This document shows, in pieces, positions 29,786 to 38,959 of a stretch of DNA of 64,000 nucleotides. Source of the stretch: Streptococcus halotolerans (lineage in GTDB: Bacteria; Bacillota; Bacilli; Lactobacillales; Streptococcaceae); NCBI RefSeq assembly GCF_001598035.1, contig NZ_CP014835.1, positions 1,649,001-1,713,000 on the forward strand, given 5' to 3'. The number at the start of each line of letters is the position of its first letter. Position 1 is the stretch's first letter. The position numbers were made by a program, and so were the translations under genes. Below the pieces are notes generated by a model. The model ran no database searches, was not told the DNA's origin, and saw nothing but the letters and a program-made list of their open reading frames with translations.

Positions 29786-29821
29786 ACTAACGGTGATCGT
29801 TGTTGAACGTTAGTTTTATTT
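29786..29821 (+). terminator. Terminator-like hairpin in the recA leader
   Basis: ACTAACG (29786-29792) pairs with CGTTAGT (29808-29814), followed by TTTATTT. It lies between the recA promoter and the recA start and so may attenuate recA transcription or separate it from cinA. Confidence 0.5.
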
Positions 29822-29840
29822 AAGAACATAGGAGACTATT

Positions 29841-30983
29841 TTGGCTAAAAAACAAAAAAAACTAGATACCATTTCTAAAAAGTTTGGGGACGAGCGTCAA
29901 AAGGCACTTGATGATGCTCTAAAGAATATCGAAAAGGATTTCGGTAAGGGAGCTATCATGAAGCTGGGTGAACGTGCTGAACAAAAAGTTCAGGTCATGA
30001 GCTCAGGGTCATTGGCACTCGATATTGCTCTTGGTGCTGGTGGTTACCCTAAAGGGCGTATCATTGAAATCTATGGACCGGAGAGTTCCGGTAAAACAAC
30101 TGTAGCGCTTCATGCCGTTGCTCAAGCTCAGAAAGAAGGTGGGATTGCTGCCTTCATCGATGCCGAGCATGCCTTGGATCCAGCTTACGCTCAGGCGCTT
30201 GGTGTTAATATTGATGAACTGCTCTTGTCACAACCAGATTCAGGGGAGCAAGGTCTTGAAATCGCTGGTAAGTTGATCGACTCAGGTGCGGTTGACTTGG
30301 TGGTTGTGGACTCGGTTGCTGCTCTAGTGCCCCGTGCGGAAATTGATGGTGATATCGGTGATAGCCACGTTGGTTTGCAGGCGCGTATGATGAGTCAGGC
30401 CATGCGTAAATTATCAGCCTCTATCAACAAGACTAAAACAATCGCTATTTTCATCAACCAATTGCGCGAAAAAGTTGGGGTAATGTTTGGTAATCCTGAA
30501 ACAACACCTGGCGGACGTGCTCTTAAATTCTACTCATCTGTTCGTTTGGATGTTCGTGGTAACACCCAAATTAAAGGAACTGGTGATAAGAAAGATCAAA
30601 ATGTCGGTAAAGAAACTAAAATCAAGGTTGTTAAAAATAAGGTTGCGCCACCGTTTAAAGAAGCTTTTGTAGACATTATGTACGGTGAAGGGATTTCTCG
30701 GACGGGCGAGTTGGTTAAGATTGCTAGTGATTTGGATATTATCCAAAAAGCCGGCGCATGGTTCTCTTATAACGGTGAAAAGATTGGTCAGGGGTCTGAA
30801 AATGCTAAGAAGTTCCTGGCGGAGAATCCAGCCATTTTTGATGACATCGATCAAAAAGTACGTGTTCACTATGGTATGATCGAAGGTGACCAAGCTGAAG
30901 CTGTTCAAGAACAAGATGAAACACCGGTTGAAGCAGACGAGTTGGTTCTCGATCTTGATAGTAGCATTGAGATTGAAGAGTAA
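29841..30983 (+). CDS. recA: Recombinase RecA
   Basis: 380 residues. RecA forms filaments on single-stranded DNA for recombination, repair and transformation. It shows Walker [15 protein letters not shown], the MAW segment ending [12 protein letters not shown], Walker [11 protein letters not shown], the Gln-containing [17 protein letters not shown] loop, and the acidic C-terminal tail typical of streptococci. The start is TTG 29841 (then AKKQKK) with AGGAG 7-8 bases upstream; no ATG fits the family N-terminus. It is preceded by cinA and by its own promoter and hairpin leader. Confidence 0.97.
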   Translation: MAKKQKKLDTISKKFGDERQKALDDALKNIEKDFGKGAIMKLGERAEQKVQVMSSGSLALDIALGAGGYPKGRIIEIYGPESSGKTTVALHAVAQAQKEGGIAAFIDAEHALDPAYAQALGVNIDELLLSQPDSGEQGLEIAGKLIDSGAVDLVVVDSVAALVPRAEIDGDIGDSHVGLQARMMSQAMRKLSASINKTKTIAIFINQLREKVGVMFGNPETTPGGRALKFYSSVRLDVRGNTQIKGTGDKKDQNVGKETKIKVVKNKVAPPFKEAFVDIMYGEGISRTGELVKIASDLDIIQKAGAWFSYNGEKIGQGSENAKKFLAENPAIFDDIDQKVRVHYGMIEGDQAEAVQEQDETPVEADELVLDLDSSIEIEE

Positions 30984-31146
30984 AAGAGCTATTGGCTACT
31001 TCCCAAAAACTTTAGAAATCAAGAGTAAGTGACAGGCACTTCCTAATGTATTGATAGGTTAGGCGTGATTAATCCTTAAAATCTAGTAGTTTTATAGTAT
31101 GACTCTGCTTCATTCACAGTCTTAAGCGAATGAGTCTAAATAGACG

Positions 31147-31172
31147 AGGTAGGATTGTTGTCCTGCCTTTTT
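31147..31172 (+). terminator. recA terminator
   Basis: AGGTAGGA (31147-31154) pairs with TCCTGCCT (31161-31168, one mispaired position), followed by TTTTT. The rest of the 329-base recA-spx spacer holds no gene that I can see. Confidence 0.7.
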
Positions 31173-31270
31173 ACTTTAAGAAAAGTTTAAGTTTTTGTGC
31201 TACTTTTCAGGTAAATACTTGACAAAATCAAAAATAGGTCCCAAGACCTATATCTTTGAAAACGTACACG

Positions 31271-31279
31271 TGCTATAAT
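31271..31279 (+). promoter_or_regulatory. spxA extended -10 promoter
   Basis: TGcTATAAT (hexamer 31274-31279), 34 bases before the spx start. Confidence 0.65.
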
Positions 31280-31312
31280 GTAACTATCATGGGATAGAAA
31301 GTGAGAATGTAC

Positions 31313-31711
31313 ATGATTAAAATTTATACCATCTCAAGCTGCACGAGCTGTAAAAAAGCAAAAACTTGGCTCAATGCGCACAAGCTCCCTTATAAAGAAC
31401 AGAATTTAGGAAAAGAAACACTTACCAAAGAAGAAATTTTAGCTATTTTGGCTAAAACTGAAAACGGTATTGAGAGTATTGTCTCTTCAAAAAATCGCTA
31501 TGCTAAAGCTTTGAACTGCGATATTGATGAACTTAGTCTCAGTCAAGTCATTGATTTGATTCAGGAAAATCCACGTATTCTTAAGAGTCCAATTTTAATT
31601 GATGACAAGCGTCTTCAAGTGGGTTACAAGGAAGATGATATTCGTGCCTTCTTGCCTCGTAATATTCGAAATGTTGAGAATGAACAGGCTCGTTTGCGTG
31701 CAGCATTATAA
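31313..31711 (+). CDS. spxA: Transcriptional regulator Spx (SpxA)
   Basis: 132 residues from ATG 31313, the exact family length; the frame opens four codons earlier at a GTG, but MIKIYTISS is the conserved start. The redox switch is CTSC at residues 10-13. The conserved PRILKSPIL segment and the C-terminal arm with VGYKEDDIRAFLPR are present. Spx binds the RNA polymerase alpha subunit and alters promoter choice under thiol stress. It is monocistronic with its own promoter and ends at a strong terminator. Streptococci have two paralogues; the position after recA is that of SpxA/SpxA1. Confidence 0.93.
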   Translation: MIKIYTISSCTSCKKAKTWLNAHKLPYKEQNLGKETLTKEEILAILAKTENGIESIVSSKNRYAKALNCDIDELSLSQVIDLIQENPRILKSPILIDDKRLQVGYKEDDIRAFLPRNIRNVENEQARLRAAL

Positions 31712-31735
31712 GAAGACATCATAAAACATAACAGG

Positions 31736-31771
31736 AAAAAATGCTTAGCTGACCACAGCTAAGCATTTTTT
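31736..31771. terminator. Perfect bidirectional terminator
   Basis: AAAAAATGCTTAGCTG and CAGCTAAGCATTTTTT form a 16-bp perfect stem with a 4-base loop between convergent spxA and the amidohydrolase gene. Confidence 0.92.
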
Positions 31772-31774
31772 GGA

Positions 31775-32905
31775 CTAACAACATTTATATTTTAAAAATG
31801 CTGAGATATGATTAACACCGAAAGCGAGAGCTTCTTCACTAGGATTCATCTTAGCATGGTGTAAAGGATAGGGCGTGTCAATACCCAGCCAAAACATCAC
31901 ACCTGGAATTTTATTTAGCAAGTAACCAAAATCTTCGCCTGTCATTGCAGGAAGACAGTCAATCAGATTAACATTGGCTTGTCCTTGAAAAAAGTTCATC
32001 AGCTCATGTGCTAAATCTGGTTTATTCTCTACAGGAAGATAGCCGCTAGGATTTAGCACGACCTCAACGTCCATATCAAAACTAGCAGCTACCCCTTCTG
32101 CAATGGTTTTAACACGCTTTTGAATATGGAGGCTCATCTCTTGTGTTAGTGCTCGGATGGTTCCGTGTAGGAAAGCTGTTTCTGAAATCACGTTGTTTGT
32201 GGTACCAGCTTGCATGGCTCCAAAGGTAACCACCCCTCCTTCAATCGGATCGACATTACGACTGACAATTGTTTGAACCTGAGTGATAAAATAGGCAGCT
32301 GCTACTAGGGCATCGTTTGACTGATGGGGGAAAGCTGCATGACCACCTTTGCCTTTAAAGGTTACTTTAACTTCACAAGTTCCAGCAAAAAGGGTTCCAG
32401 TATTGGTCGCAATATCACCAACTTTCATATCTGGACGAACATGAAGGCCGTAAAATTCATCGGGTTTCCATTCACCGAAGGCCCCATCTTCATACATGAG
32501 CATACCACCAGCTAAATTTTCTTCAGCAGGTTGAAAAAGAAAAAGTAAGTTTTCCTTCGGTTGTAGCTGTGTCAGTTTTTCGAGAAGTCCTAGGGCGATG
32601 GTCATATGCATATCATGACCACAAGCATGCATGCGTCCGGCATGTCGGCTAGTAAAATCAAGTCCTGTTTCTTCATGGATGGGAAGCCCATCGATATCTG
32701 TTCGCCAACCAATTGTTCTTTGAGCAGCGTAGCCTTGAACGAATACAAGGATTCCTGTGCGCCATGTTTTTTGTTTGACAAAAGGCTTGTTCTGGATTAA
32801 TTCTGCTATTTTTTCGAGGAGATAGGCTTGAGTTTTGAATTCTTCTAAGCCGATTTCAGGGATTTGATGAAGGTCTCGTCTAATTTGGATTAAATCTAAA
32901 GCCAT
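31775..32905 (-). CDS. dapL: N-acetyldiaminopimelate deacetylase (M20 amidohydrolase)
   Basis: 376 residues. M20 peptidase fold with metal ligands in MHACGHDMH, the acidic pair in [13 protein letters not shown], and ligands in GLHVRPD and near [11 protein letters not shown]. Together with the upstream DapH it completes the acetylase branch of lysine/diaminopimelate synthesis by removing the acetyl group. ATG 32905 ([17 protein letters not shown]) has AGGAAAG at good spacing; an ATG two codons earlier is too near that site. The naming dapL follows common annotation of this pair; the family otherwise includes hippurate hydrolases, but the dapH neighbour decides it. Confidence 0.85.
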   Translation of the reverse strand: MALDLIQIRRDLHQIPEIGLEEFKTQAYLLEKIAELIQNKPFVKQKTWRTGILVFVQGYAAQRTIGWRTDIDGLPIHEETGLDFTSRHAGRMHACGHDMHMTIALGLLEKLTQLQPKENLLFLFQPAEENLAGGMLMYEDGAFGEWKPDEFYGLHVRPDMKVGDIATNTGTLFAGTCEVKVTFKGKGGHAAFPHQSNDALVAAAYFITQVQTIVSRNVDPIEGGVVTFGAMQAGTTNNVISETAFLHGTIRALTQEMSLHIQKRVKTIAEGVAASFDMDVEVVLNPSGYLPVENKPDLAHELMNFFQGQANVNLIDCLPAMTGEDFGYLLNKIPGVMFWLGIDTPYPLHHAKMNPSEEALAFGVNHISAFLKYKCC

Positions 32906-32958
32906 AATCATTCTTTCCTAGTTGTGATAAAAGCTGAGCTATGCTCAGCTTTTTAGTC

Positions 32959-33657
32959 TTAAAGGTTACGTAGAGCTTCTTCTAAGGCTGTCTTTTGTTG
33001 AGTTTTGGCATCGATTTGTTTGATCACACGAGCCGGGACACCAGCTACTACAACGTTTTCTGGGACATCTTCTGTGACAATAGCACCAGCTGCAACAACG
33101 GCTCCATTTCCGATTTGAACCCCTTCGATAACAACAGCATTGGCACCAATAAGAACATTGTCTCCCACACGAACAGGTTGAGCAGAAGCTGGTTCGATCA
33201 CACCTGCTAGGACAGCACCAGCGCCGATATGGCTATTTTTACCGACTGTTGCACGCCCTCCAAGGATAGCCCCCATATCAATCATTGTGCCAGCACCAAT
33301 TTCAGCACCAATATTGATGATAGCTCCCATCATAACAACAGCATTATCTTCAATAGTAACTTGGTCACGGATAATAGCTCCTGGCTCGATGCGAGCATTG
33401 ATGTGACGCTTGTCTAACAGAGGAACTGCAGAATTACGGCCATCTTGTTCAACAACATAGTCAATATTTTCTGTCATTCCCTCAAGGAGTGGTTCAATAT
33501 CTTTCCAGTCTCCGAACAGAACATTACTGAGTTGGATGACTGAAGCAGGAATGTCAGCAGCTACCTGTCCAGCATAGGTTACCTTAACATTAGTTTTTTT
33601 CTCAGCATTACCAATGTAAGCAATAATTTCTTGTGCAGTCATTTTTTGAGCGGTCAT
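32959..33657 (-). CDS. dapH: Tetrahydrodipicolinate N-acetyltransferase
   Basis: 232 residues. After an N-terminal helical domain of about 85 residues come hexapeptide repeats of a left-handed beta helix ([67 protein letters not shown]). It acetylates tetrahydrodipicolinate with acetyl-CoA for lysine and diaminopimelate synthesis. GGAG lies close upstream of ATG 33657. It is followed by the deacetylase after 53 bases. The leader upstream folds into a conspicuous structure, so expression may be controlled at RNA level. Confidence 0.93.
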   Translation of the reverse strand: MTAQKMTAQEIIAYIGNAEKKTNVKVTYAGQVAADIPASVIQLSNVLFGDWKDIEPLLEGMTENIDYVVEQDGRNSAVPLLDKRHINARIEPGAIIRDQVTIEDNAVVMMGAIINIGAEIGAGTMIDMGAILGGRATVGKNSHIGAGAVLAGVIEPASAQPVRVGDNVLIGANAVVIEGVQIGNGAVVAAGAIVTEDVPENVVVAGVPARVIKQIDAKTQQKTALEEALRNL

Positions 33658-33793
33658 TCTAATCTCCTAAGAGTGTTTGGTTAGCTAGAAAGTAACACAG
33701 AATAACGCCACCCGTAGTGTTTCTAGTTAATCAGCTATGGCAAGCTTTAGACAAACCTAACCAAACACCCACTTTCTTCAAAAATAAGTTGAT
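33658..33793 (-). ncRNA. Structured leader of the dapH operon, class unknown
   Basis: A perfect 12-base inverted repeat (33673-33684 with 33757-33768) closes a 96-base domain. Inside, CTAGAAA/TTTCTAG (33685-33691 with 33720-33726) and AACAC/GTGT extend a second stem with an ACGGGTGGCG loop, and AGCTTGCCATAGCT forms a third. The outer stem ends 3-4 bases before the dapH ribosome site. An extended -10 on the minus strand (TATAAT at 33801-33806) would start the RNA near 33793. It is too short for the lysine riboswitch and has no T-box core. Confidence 0.55.
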
Positions 33794-33800
33794 GGTATCT

Positions 33801-33809
33801 ATTATAACA
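33801..33809 (-). promoter_or_regulatory. dapH operon promoter
   Basis: TGtTATAAT on the minus strand (hexamer 33801-33806), about 145 bases before the dapH start. Confidence 0.6.
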
Positions 33810-33838
33810 AATAGTCAGAAAATTTGGAAATGATGAAA

Positions 33839-33863
33839 TAAAAAAAGACCTCGGGTGAGGTCT
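33839..33863 (-). terminator. Terminator of the sorbitol operon
   Basis: AGACCTC and GAGGTCT (33846-33852 and 33857-33863) with a 4-base loop, followed on the minus strand by a run of T residues, about 50 bases after the last operon gene. Confidence 0.85.
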
Positions 33864-33911
33864 CATAATGTAGAGAAACGTCAATAATGCGTTTTTTGCT
33901 AAATCTAATTA

Positions 33912-34595
33912 TTATTCTAATAATGCTGTGATATTGTTTTCACCATGAATGGATTTCCAATCCTTTCGGAAATCTTCAACAGCTTGCATGATAGTATGGG
34001 ATGAAAGCAATTGTTCGACTAAATCTGGATTGACAGTAATGGCCTGTGCACCAGCATCAAACGTATCGTTAATCTGTTCGATGGTTTTGTAACTAGCTCC
34101 TAGTATTTTACTTTGACTACCTGTTCGTTCGATTTCTTTCTGAAGTGATTCAATGACCGCTTTAGAATCAATTCCTAGAGTTTCCATACGATTATAATAG
34201 GGGGCTAAATAGTCAGCGCCGGCAGCAATAGCAAGAAAACTTTGTAGTTTTGTATAAATAGCAGTTGCTGTAATATGGATACCTTCACTTTTAAGTTTTT
34301 TGATGGCTTTTAGTCCTTCAATAGTGACAGGAATTTTGATGTAGACTGAGGCATCGATGCCTTCTAAAATGGCATAGGCTTCTTCAATCATAGTTTTAGC
34401 ATTAGTTGCAGTAATCTGAACATGGAGAGATTGTTCAGGTCCTATAATTTTCCTTATTTGTTTCAAATGATTGAAAAAATCAATTTTTCCTTCTTGTTTT
34501 AATATAGATGGATTGGTTGTAACCCCTTTGAGCGGAAGAATGTCGTGTAATTGTTTGATTTTCTGAATATTAGCAGTATCAAGTAATAATTCCAT
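33912..34595 (-). CDS. Fructose-6-phosphate aldolase / transaldolase-like protein
   Basis: 227 residues, the short FSA/TalC type of the transaldolase family. It opens MELLLDTANI and has KGVTTNPSIL, the Schiff-base Lys in YIKIPVT, and TAIYTKLQSFLAIAAGADYLAPYYNR. FSA members cleave fructose-6-phosphate or related sugars, while TalC members transfer dihydroxyacetone units; which applies here is open. It is the last gene of the sorbitol operon, 10 bases after the IIA gene. Since sorbitol-6-phosphate is oxidised to fructose-6-phosphate, the operon places this enzyme on the product of the dehydrogenase. Confidence 0.88.
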   Translation of the reverse strand: MELLLDTANIQKIKQLHDILPLKGVTTNPSILKQEGKIDFFNHLKQIRKIIGPEQSLHVQITATNAKTMIEEAYAILEGIDASVYIKIPVTIEGLKAIKKLKSEGIHITATAIYTKLQSFLAIAAGADYLAPYYNRMETLGIDSKAVIESLQKEIERTGSQSKILGASYKTIEQINDTFDAGAQAITVNPDLVEQLLSSHTIMQAVEDFRKDWKSIHGENNITALLE

Positions 34596-34605
34596 AAAAT
34601 ACCTC

Positions 34606-34971
34606 TTAGGTGTTAATTTTTACAATAGTCCCTTTCGCTAACGTAGGAAGTTGTTCAGCAGAGACATGAAGTGTACCGGGAAGTGAGCTTTCTTCAGAGC
34701 CATCAAAAGCGATGGTAATATGGCCAAGATTACTAAGATTTTTCTCAACAACCTTTCCCACTGATGTGATAGGGTAGGATAGGTTATCAATGAGAACAAC
34801 ACCTCCTGGTTGAATTGGTCCAGCTAGGTTTTTATTATCGATGGTAAAGCAAAACTCAGCTAAATCAGCAGGAGCATCCTCCCCGAAGAGAATCAGCATG
34901 TTTGCGCCTTCAATCATTTCTTCAGCTTCTGGACCAATTGTAGTTACGGTAGTTTGAAAAACAGTTGTCAT
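34606..34971 (-). CDS. srlB: PTS glucitol/sorbitol-specific IIA component
   Basis: 121 residues, the usual size of the glucitol IIA protein. It is a cytoplasmic phosphocarrier between HPr and IIB. It has ANMLILFGEDAPADLAEFCF early and the segment GHITIAFDGSEESSLPGTLHV late, both typical. The likely phospho-His is in GHITIAF. It lies between the IIB gene (33 bases upstream) and the aldolase-like gene. Confidence 0.9.
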   Translation of the reverse strand: MTTVFQTTVTTIGPEAEEMIEGANMLILFGEDAPADLAEFCFTIDNKNLAGPIQPGGVVLIDNLSYPITSVGKVVEKNLSNLGHITIAFDGSEESSLPGTLHVSAEQLPTLAKGTIVKINT

Positions 34972-35004
34972 GATAGTGTGCTCTTTCTAAGAAAATTATT
35001 CTTT

Positions 35005-36000
35005 TTATTGGTAAAGTCCGATACTTGCTAACCAAGCAACTAAAACACGTGGAACCCCATTTAAAAATCGAGAATAGAGTACAGAAGGGACACCAACTTC
35101 TACAGTTTCAGCATCTGCTTCAGTCAATCCAAGAGCGACTGGGATAAAGTCACAACCATTTTGAGTATTGATAGCAAATAAAGCGGGTAGTGCCATTTGT
35201 GGCGGAATGTTACCTTTTCCAATTTGAACACCAATTAAGGTTCCGACGATTTGTGAAATGACTGCCCCAGGTCCAAGAAGGGGAGATAAGAAAGGAAGAG
35301 AGCAAATAAAACCAATGATAACGAGTCCCCAAATATTACCAGCAAGTGGTGCTAATAAATTAGCAATCCATGTTCCAATACCAGAACCATTGATGATACC
35401 GATGAGTAGGGATACAAAAGCCATAAAGGGAAGAATGGTATTAAGCATAGTCTGAATGGCATCACGAGCGGCTTGATTAAAGGTGGCAACCACTTTACCA
35501 GCCCCCATTCCAATACGAGCCACAAAACTAGTTTCTGCACGCTGCTCAGTAATTTTTTGATTAGTATCGTAAGTACTTGATTTTGTTTGTTCTTGTTTAG
35601 TTTCAATAGTGGCTATTGAAGCACTTTCGTCAGTTCCTGAAATTTGATTTGGACCAACAGCTGATACATAGATATCCTCCGTGATATACTTAGCCAATGG
35701 ACCGGATTTTCCTGTTGCCACGATATTGATTGTTGGAATCCCTTTTTTAGGATAAATACCACAACGTAGGGTACCACCACAGTCAACAATGGCAAGAGCG
35801 ATTTCACTATCAGGTATAGATGTTTTAAAGCCGTTAACAGCTTCCATACCTGTTAATGCTACAATTTTATCGACAATTTCTGGTTTCTCTCCACCGCCAG
35901 TGATATAAATAAATTTATGTTTTTTATCGGTCGGAGTGATGATGAGAGGGCCACCAAAACCACCATTTCCTTTAACAACCTTAATGCTTTTATATGTCAT
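35005..36000 (-). CDS. srlE: PTS glucitol/sorbitol-specific IIB component with membrane domain
   Basis: 331 residues. The N-terminal cytoplasmic IIB part has the phospho-Cys in [13 protein letters not shown] (about residue 78). After a linker at about 130-160, the C-terminal part has four or more hydrophobic stretches (for example [19 protein letters not shown]) and is the second half of the membrane translocator, as known for the glucitol family where IIC is split. It works with the IIC gene 19 bases upstream. Confidence 0.92.
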   Translation of the reverse strand: MTYKSIKVVKGNGGFGGPLIITPTDKKHKFIYITGGGEKPEIVDKIVALTGMEAVNGFKTSIPDSEIALAIVDCGGTLRCGIYPKKGIPTINIVATGKSGPLAKYITEDIYVSAVGPNQISGTDESASIATIETKQEQTKSSTYDTNQKITEQRAETSFVARIGMGAGKVVATFNQAARDAIQTMLNTILPFMAFVSLLIGIINGSGIGTWIANLLAPLAGNIWGLVIIGFICSLPFLSPLLGPGAVISQIVGTLIGVQIGKGNIPPQMALPALFAINTQNGCDFIPVALGLTEADAETVEVGVPSVLYSRFLNGVPRVLVAWLASIGLYQ

Positions 36001-36019
36001 GTTCGTTCTCCTAGCTATC

Positions 36020-36571
36020 TTATTTATCTAAGTGGACTGTTTTACTTAATTGAATCCCCTGTTGCTTGCAGACAAATGCTGTAGTAAAGTCAGTTACCCA
36101 TCCCCCAACAGCATTCATGATAAGCCCCACTAAAAGGTAGCGAATAGCAAGGTCCATTTGGCTAAGACCTAATTTTTGAATTCCAGTAGCAATACCAAGG
36201 TAAACAAAGAGTTCCCCAGGATTAATATGGGGGAAGACACCATTAGAAGTGTGGCAAAATTGCATTTGAGCAGCAATATAACTTGGTTTGTAGTATTCTG
36301 GTAAGAAACGCCCCATGCTCATTGACATTGGATTTCCTAACATAAAAGCTGACAAGAAGGGGAGTAACATATAGCGTGTTAGAGGATTTTTGGCTGAAAA
36401 TTCTCCAACTTTATTCATTCTGTCTTCACCGATAAGGGCAATTAAAGCATTCATTGCAACCAATAGCATCAATACTAATGGTACAATACCAGTCATCCAG
36501 CTAATAAAAGTATCAGCTCCTGCTTGGAAAAGGTTCATAAAACCTTCTGCAAATTTAGTGATATGATCCAT
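36020..36571 (-). CDS. srlA: PTS glucitol/sorbitol-specific IIC component
   Basis: 183 residues, hydrophobic, matching the short IIC protein of the glucitol PTS. It has [41 protein letters not shown] and [21 protein letters not shown]. It forms the sorbitol channel with the membrane part of the next gene. The start has AGGAGG. It lies 23 bases downstream of gutM. Confidence 0.93.
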   Translation of the reverse strand: MDHITKFAEGFMNLFQAGADTFISWMTGIVPLVLMLLVAMNALIALIGEDRMNKVGEFSAKNPLTRYMLLPFLSAFMLGNPMSMSMGRFLPEYYKPSYIAAQMQFCHTSNGVFPHINPGELFVYLGIATGIQKLGLSQMDLAIRYLLVGLIMNAVGGWVTDFTTAFVCKQQGIQLSKTVHLDK

Positions 36572-36594
36572 GAGAAACCTCCTAGATTAAGATA

Positions 36595-37074
36595 TTATAA
36601 TGATTTTTTATTAAGTTTAACGTATGATAATAATGTTTTTACCTGTAATCCCCAATCAATCATTGGAATGTGTTTAGGCGCTTCTTTATAAGTTCCGGCT
36701 TCAATAGTGAGGAAGACGTTTCTAGCATCTTCAATAGCAATTTGTGTTAATTTATTTTCCTTGCGAACAAGTGGGTTATAGTGGTCAAGGTAGTGTAAGT
36801 CTTGATCCAAGTATTGAGGCATACTTTTAAAGCGTGCCCCAACAGTCACTCCTTGAATTTTTTTAGCGTCCAAAATAATGCCATCTTTATTTATAGCAAA
36901 CATTACAACCGTTCCAGACTTAAATTTTCCCGAGCGCCGTCCGATGGCAACACGTCCTTTTCGTAGTAATGCGGCATAAACGGTATTGAAATGTTTAATC
37001 TGTTTTATTCCAAGAAAAATTTGAAAGATATATGCCATTGCAATAGTAATGGTTAGAACAATTACTGGACTCAT
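36595..37074 (-). CDS. gutM: Glucitol operon activator GutM
   Basis: 159 residues. A hydrophobic N-terminus (VIVLTITIAMAYIFQIFLGI) is followed by the conserved GutM body with RKGRVAIGRRSGKFKSGTVVMFAI. GutM proteins help activate sorbitol operons, with mechanism poorly known; the membrane anchor suggests it acts at the membrane. It overlaps the stop of the regulator gene by 4 bases and precedes the IIC gene, the standard order in streptococcal sorbitol operons. Confidence 0.88.
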   Translation of the reverse strand: MSPVIVLTITIAMAYIFQIFLGIKQIKHFNTVYAALLRKGRVAIGRRSGKFKSGTVVMFAINKDGIILDAKKIQGVTVGARFKSMPQYLDQDLHYLDHYNPLVRKENKLTQIAIEDARNVFLTIEAGTYKEAPKHIPMIDWGLQVKTLLSYVKLNKKSL

Positions 37075-38936
37075 CTCAGTACTCCTTTATTCTGGATAAA
37101 TATTGAAAAATCTTCGTCAGTTTCAATCTGTTTTAGATTTGATTTTAATTCAGTATCATTGGCAATTCTGAAAATATCATCATAGAGTGCTAACAATTCT
37201 GTCTCTATTTTTTGTGTTGATTTTTCTGGAATGGCTAGCATAAAAATGAAGTCTACAGATTCTGAGGAAGTGATGTAAGTTTCCTCGAGAACCCCTACCA
37301 TAAGTATTATTTGTTGTTTCGAATGTGTAGCATGAGGGAATGCAATATTATTTCCAAAGATGGTTGACTGCTTTTTTTCTCTAGTAATGATTTTATGAGT
37401 GAATGTTGAATCGATAGGGGTCTCTTTAACCAGCTTATCTGCCATCTCAATGAGATAATCAAAATAATATTCTTTTGGACTTAAACGTATAAATTGGAAC
37501 TGAGTTGATTGGAAACTCTTTTGTTCCCACTGATTAACTTGTTCCCATTGATTTCTTAACCATTGGTCGTTAAAGAGATTCGTGATCTGAATAACAGGTG
37601 TACTAATGTGCTGAAATTTTAAGGGAATAGTGGTAAAAATAGCAGAGTAATGTTCAGCTTGATTAGGCTTGAAATTCTCTTCTGAATATTGATCAATGAC
37701 AATTTCGTTTCCAAGAACGCGTCTTAGTTGATGATTAATCATAGTAGCAGTCCCCCGACCAGTAGTACAAACAACAGCTATTTGTCTTTTCTGTGTCAAG
37801 TGGACAGTATTAGCCTCGCGTAGTTCCATTTCAAAGTATAGCGCTAGATAACTAATCTCTGAGCTTTCTAGTTCATTTTGAAAAAGTTCTTCCAGAACAG
37901 TTCCTGCTTTACGGGCTAATTGATAAGCTAGAGGATATTTATTTTTGATTTCTCCTTGAAAAAGATCTGAAGTTTGGCAATAGAATCGAAGTCTATTCAG
38001 CAAAAATTTCAGGTGTGTGTGTAAATCACGAAATAATTTTTCAGTATTAATTTCAAGGTCAAAACTATCATTGATTCGTTCCATCATTTGTTGAAAGATA
38101 GTGCTGATTAAATCACTTGGTATCTCTTGATAGTTTAAAGTTGCAATGTATTGTAAGTGTAGTGGAAAGGACAGGAAATCTCGTTCTATTTGATTAAGAG
38201 AGATCTGGTAAGTGATTTCGATATGATAGACAAGCTCCTCTAAGATATTGCTCTGCTTAAGTTGGTTATTAAAATAGGGAATAATCCCTTCTAAGAAGGA
38301 ACTAGACTTGATTCTCATGAGGCTAATAGCAATCACTTTTGATAATAGGTCTTGCGTTTTTCTGGGTAGCTGATAACGTTCATAGAGCTCAGATAAAAAG
38401 TGTTTGGTATCAGTTTTCAAGATTGTAGTATCAAAGTAAGGGTAAACATTGTAGCAATAAAACAACCGCAGTTGCATCTCATCGCCGTTGATGCTAATCC
38501 CACGATTAGGGGTTCCAAAGATGTCCACCTGATAGTGCTTGGCTAACTCTTTTACTTTTCTCAGGTCTTTATTAATCGTTGTACGGCTAACGTTTATTTC
38601 TGCTGCTAAATCATCAATTAAAGTTGGTTCGGGATGTTGCATCAGTTTTTTGATAATATATGATATTCTTTTACTGGATGAATTGAAATCACTTTCTTTC
38701 TTCAAACTTCCTGATAAAATTTCTTCTAGACGATTGTAGTCAAAGACTTGTAGAGATAACTGGTTATGCTCATTTTTTATACGAATATCGTCGTCCAAAA
38801 CAGCATTTAATTGTTCGATACTGCTTAGTAATGTTTTTTGACTGACATTTAATTCTTTTTTCATCTCTTGTAGAGAGACTTGAGTTTGACTCACCAAAAA
38901 GTTCAGTATTTTATACCAACGTTTTATAATTGCCAA
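37071..38936 (-). CDS. PRD-containing sorbitol operon regulator (GutR/SrlR-like)
   Basis: 621 residues. Domains in order: N-terminal helix-turn-helix (about 1-60), second HTH (LAAEINVSRTTINKDLRKVKEL, about 105-130), two PRD modules (about 170-380), a IIB-like domain with Cys in VVCTTGRGTATMI (about 395) and a IIA-like domain with His in NIAFPHATHSK (about 545). PTS phosphorylation of PRD and IIA/IIB sites reports sugar flow and sets activity. It is the second gene of the operon, 23 bases after the dehydrogenase gene. It is expected to activate this operon; the exact DNA site is not evident. Confidence 0.88.
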   Translation of the reverse strand: MAIIKRWYKILNFLVSQTQVSLQEMKKELNVSQKTLLSSIEQLNAVLDDDIRIKNEHNQLSLQVFDYNRLEEILSGSLKKESDFNSSSKRISYIIKKLMQHPEPTLIDDLAAEINVSRTTINKDLRKVKELAKHYQVDIFGTPNRGISINGDEMQLRLFYCYNVYPYFDTTILKTDTKHFLSELYERYQLPRKTQDLLSKVIAISLMRIKSSSFLEGIIPYFNNQLKQSNILEELVYHIEITYQISLNQIERDFLSFPLHLQYIATLNYQEIPSDLISTIFQQMMERINDSFDLEINTEKLFRDLHTHLKFLLNRLRFYCQTSDLFQGEIKNKYPLAYQLARKAGTVLEELFQNELESSEISYLALYFEMELREANTVHLTQKRQIAVVCTTGRGTATMINHQLRRVLGNEIVIDQYSEENFKPNQAEHYSAIFTTIPLKFQHISTPVIQITNLFNDQWLRNQWEQVNQWEQKSFQSTQFQFIRLSPKEYYFDYLIEMADKLVKETPIDSTFTHKIITREKKQSTIFGNNIAFPHATHSKQQIILMVGVLEETYITSSESVDFIFMLAIPEKSTQKIETELLALYDDIFRIANDTELKSNLKQIETDEDFSIFIQNKGVLR

Positions 38937-38959
38937 TTCATCACCATCCTCAAGTTAAG

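Noticed and set aside
33658..33793. Lysine riboswitch call for the dapH leader
   Set aside because: The domain is about 100 bases with three stems; the lysine riboswitch is about 170 bases with a five-helix junction and conserved words that are absent here.
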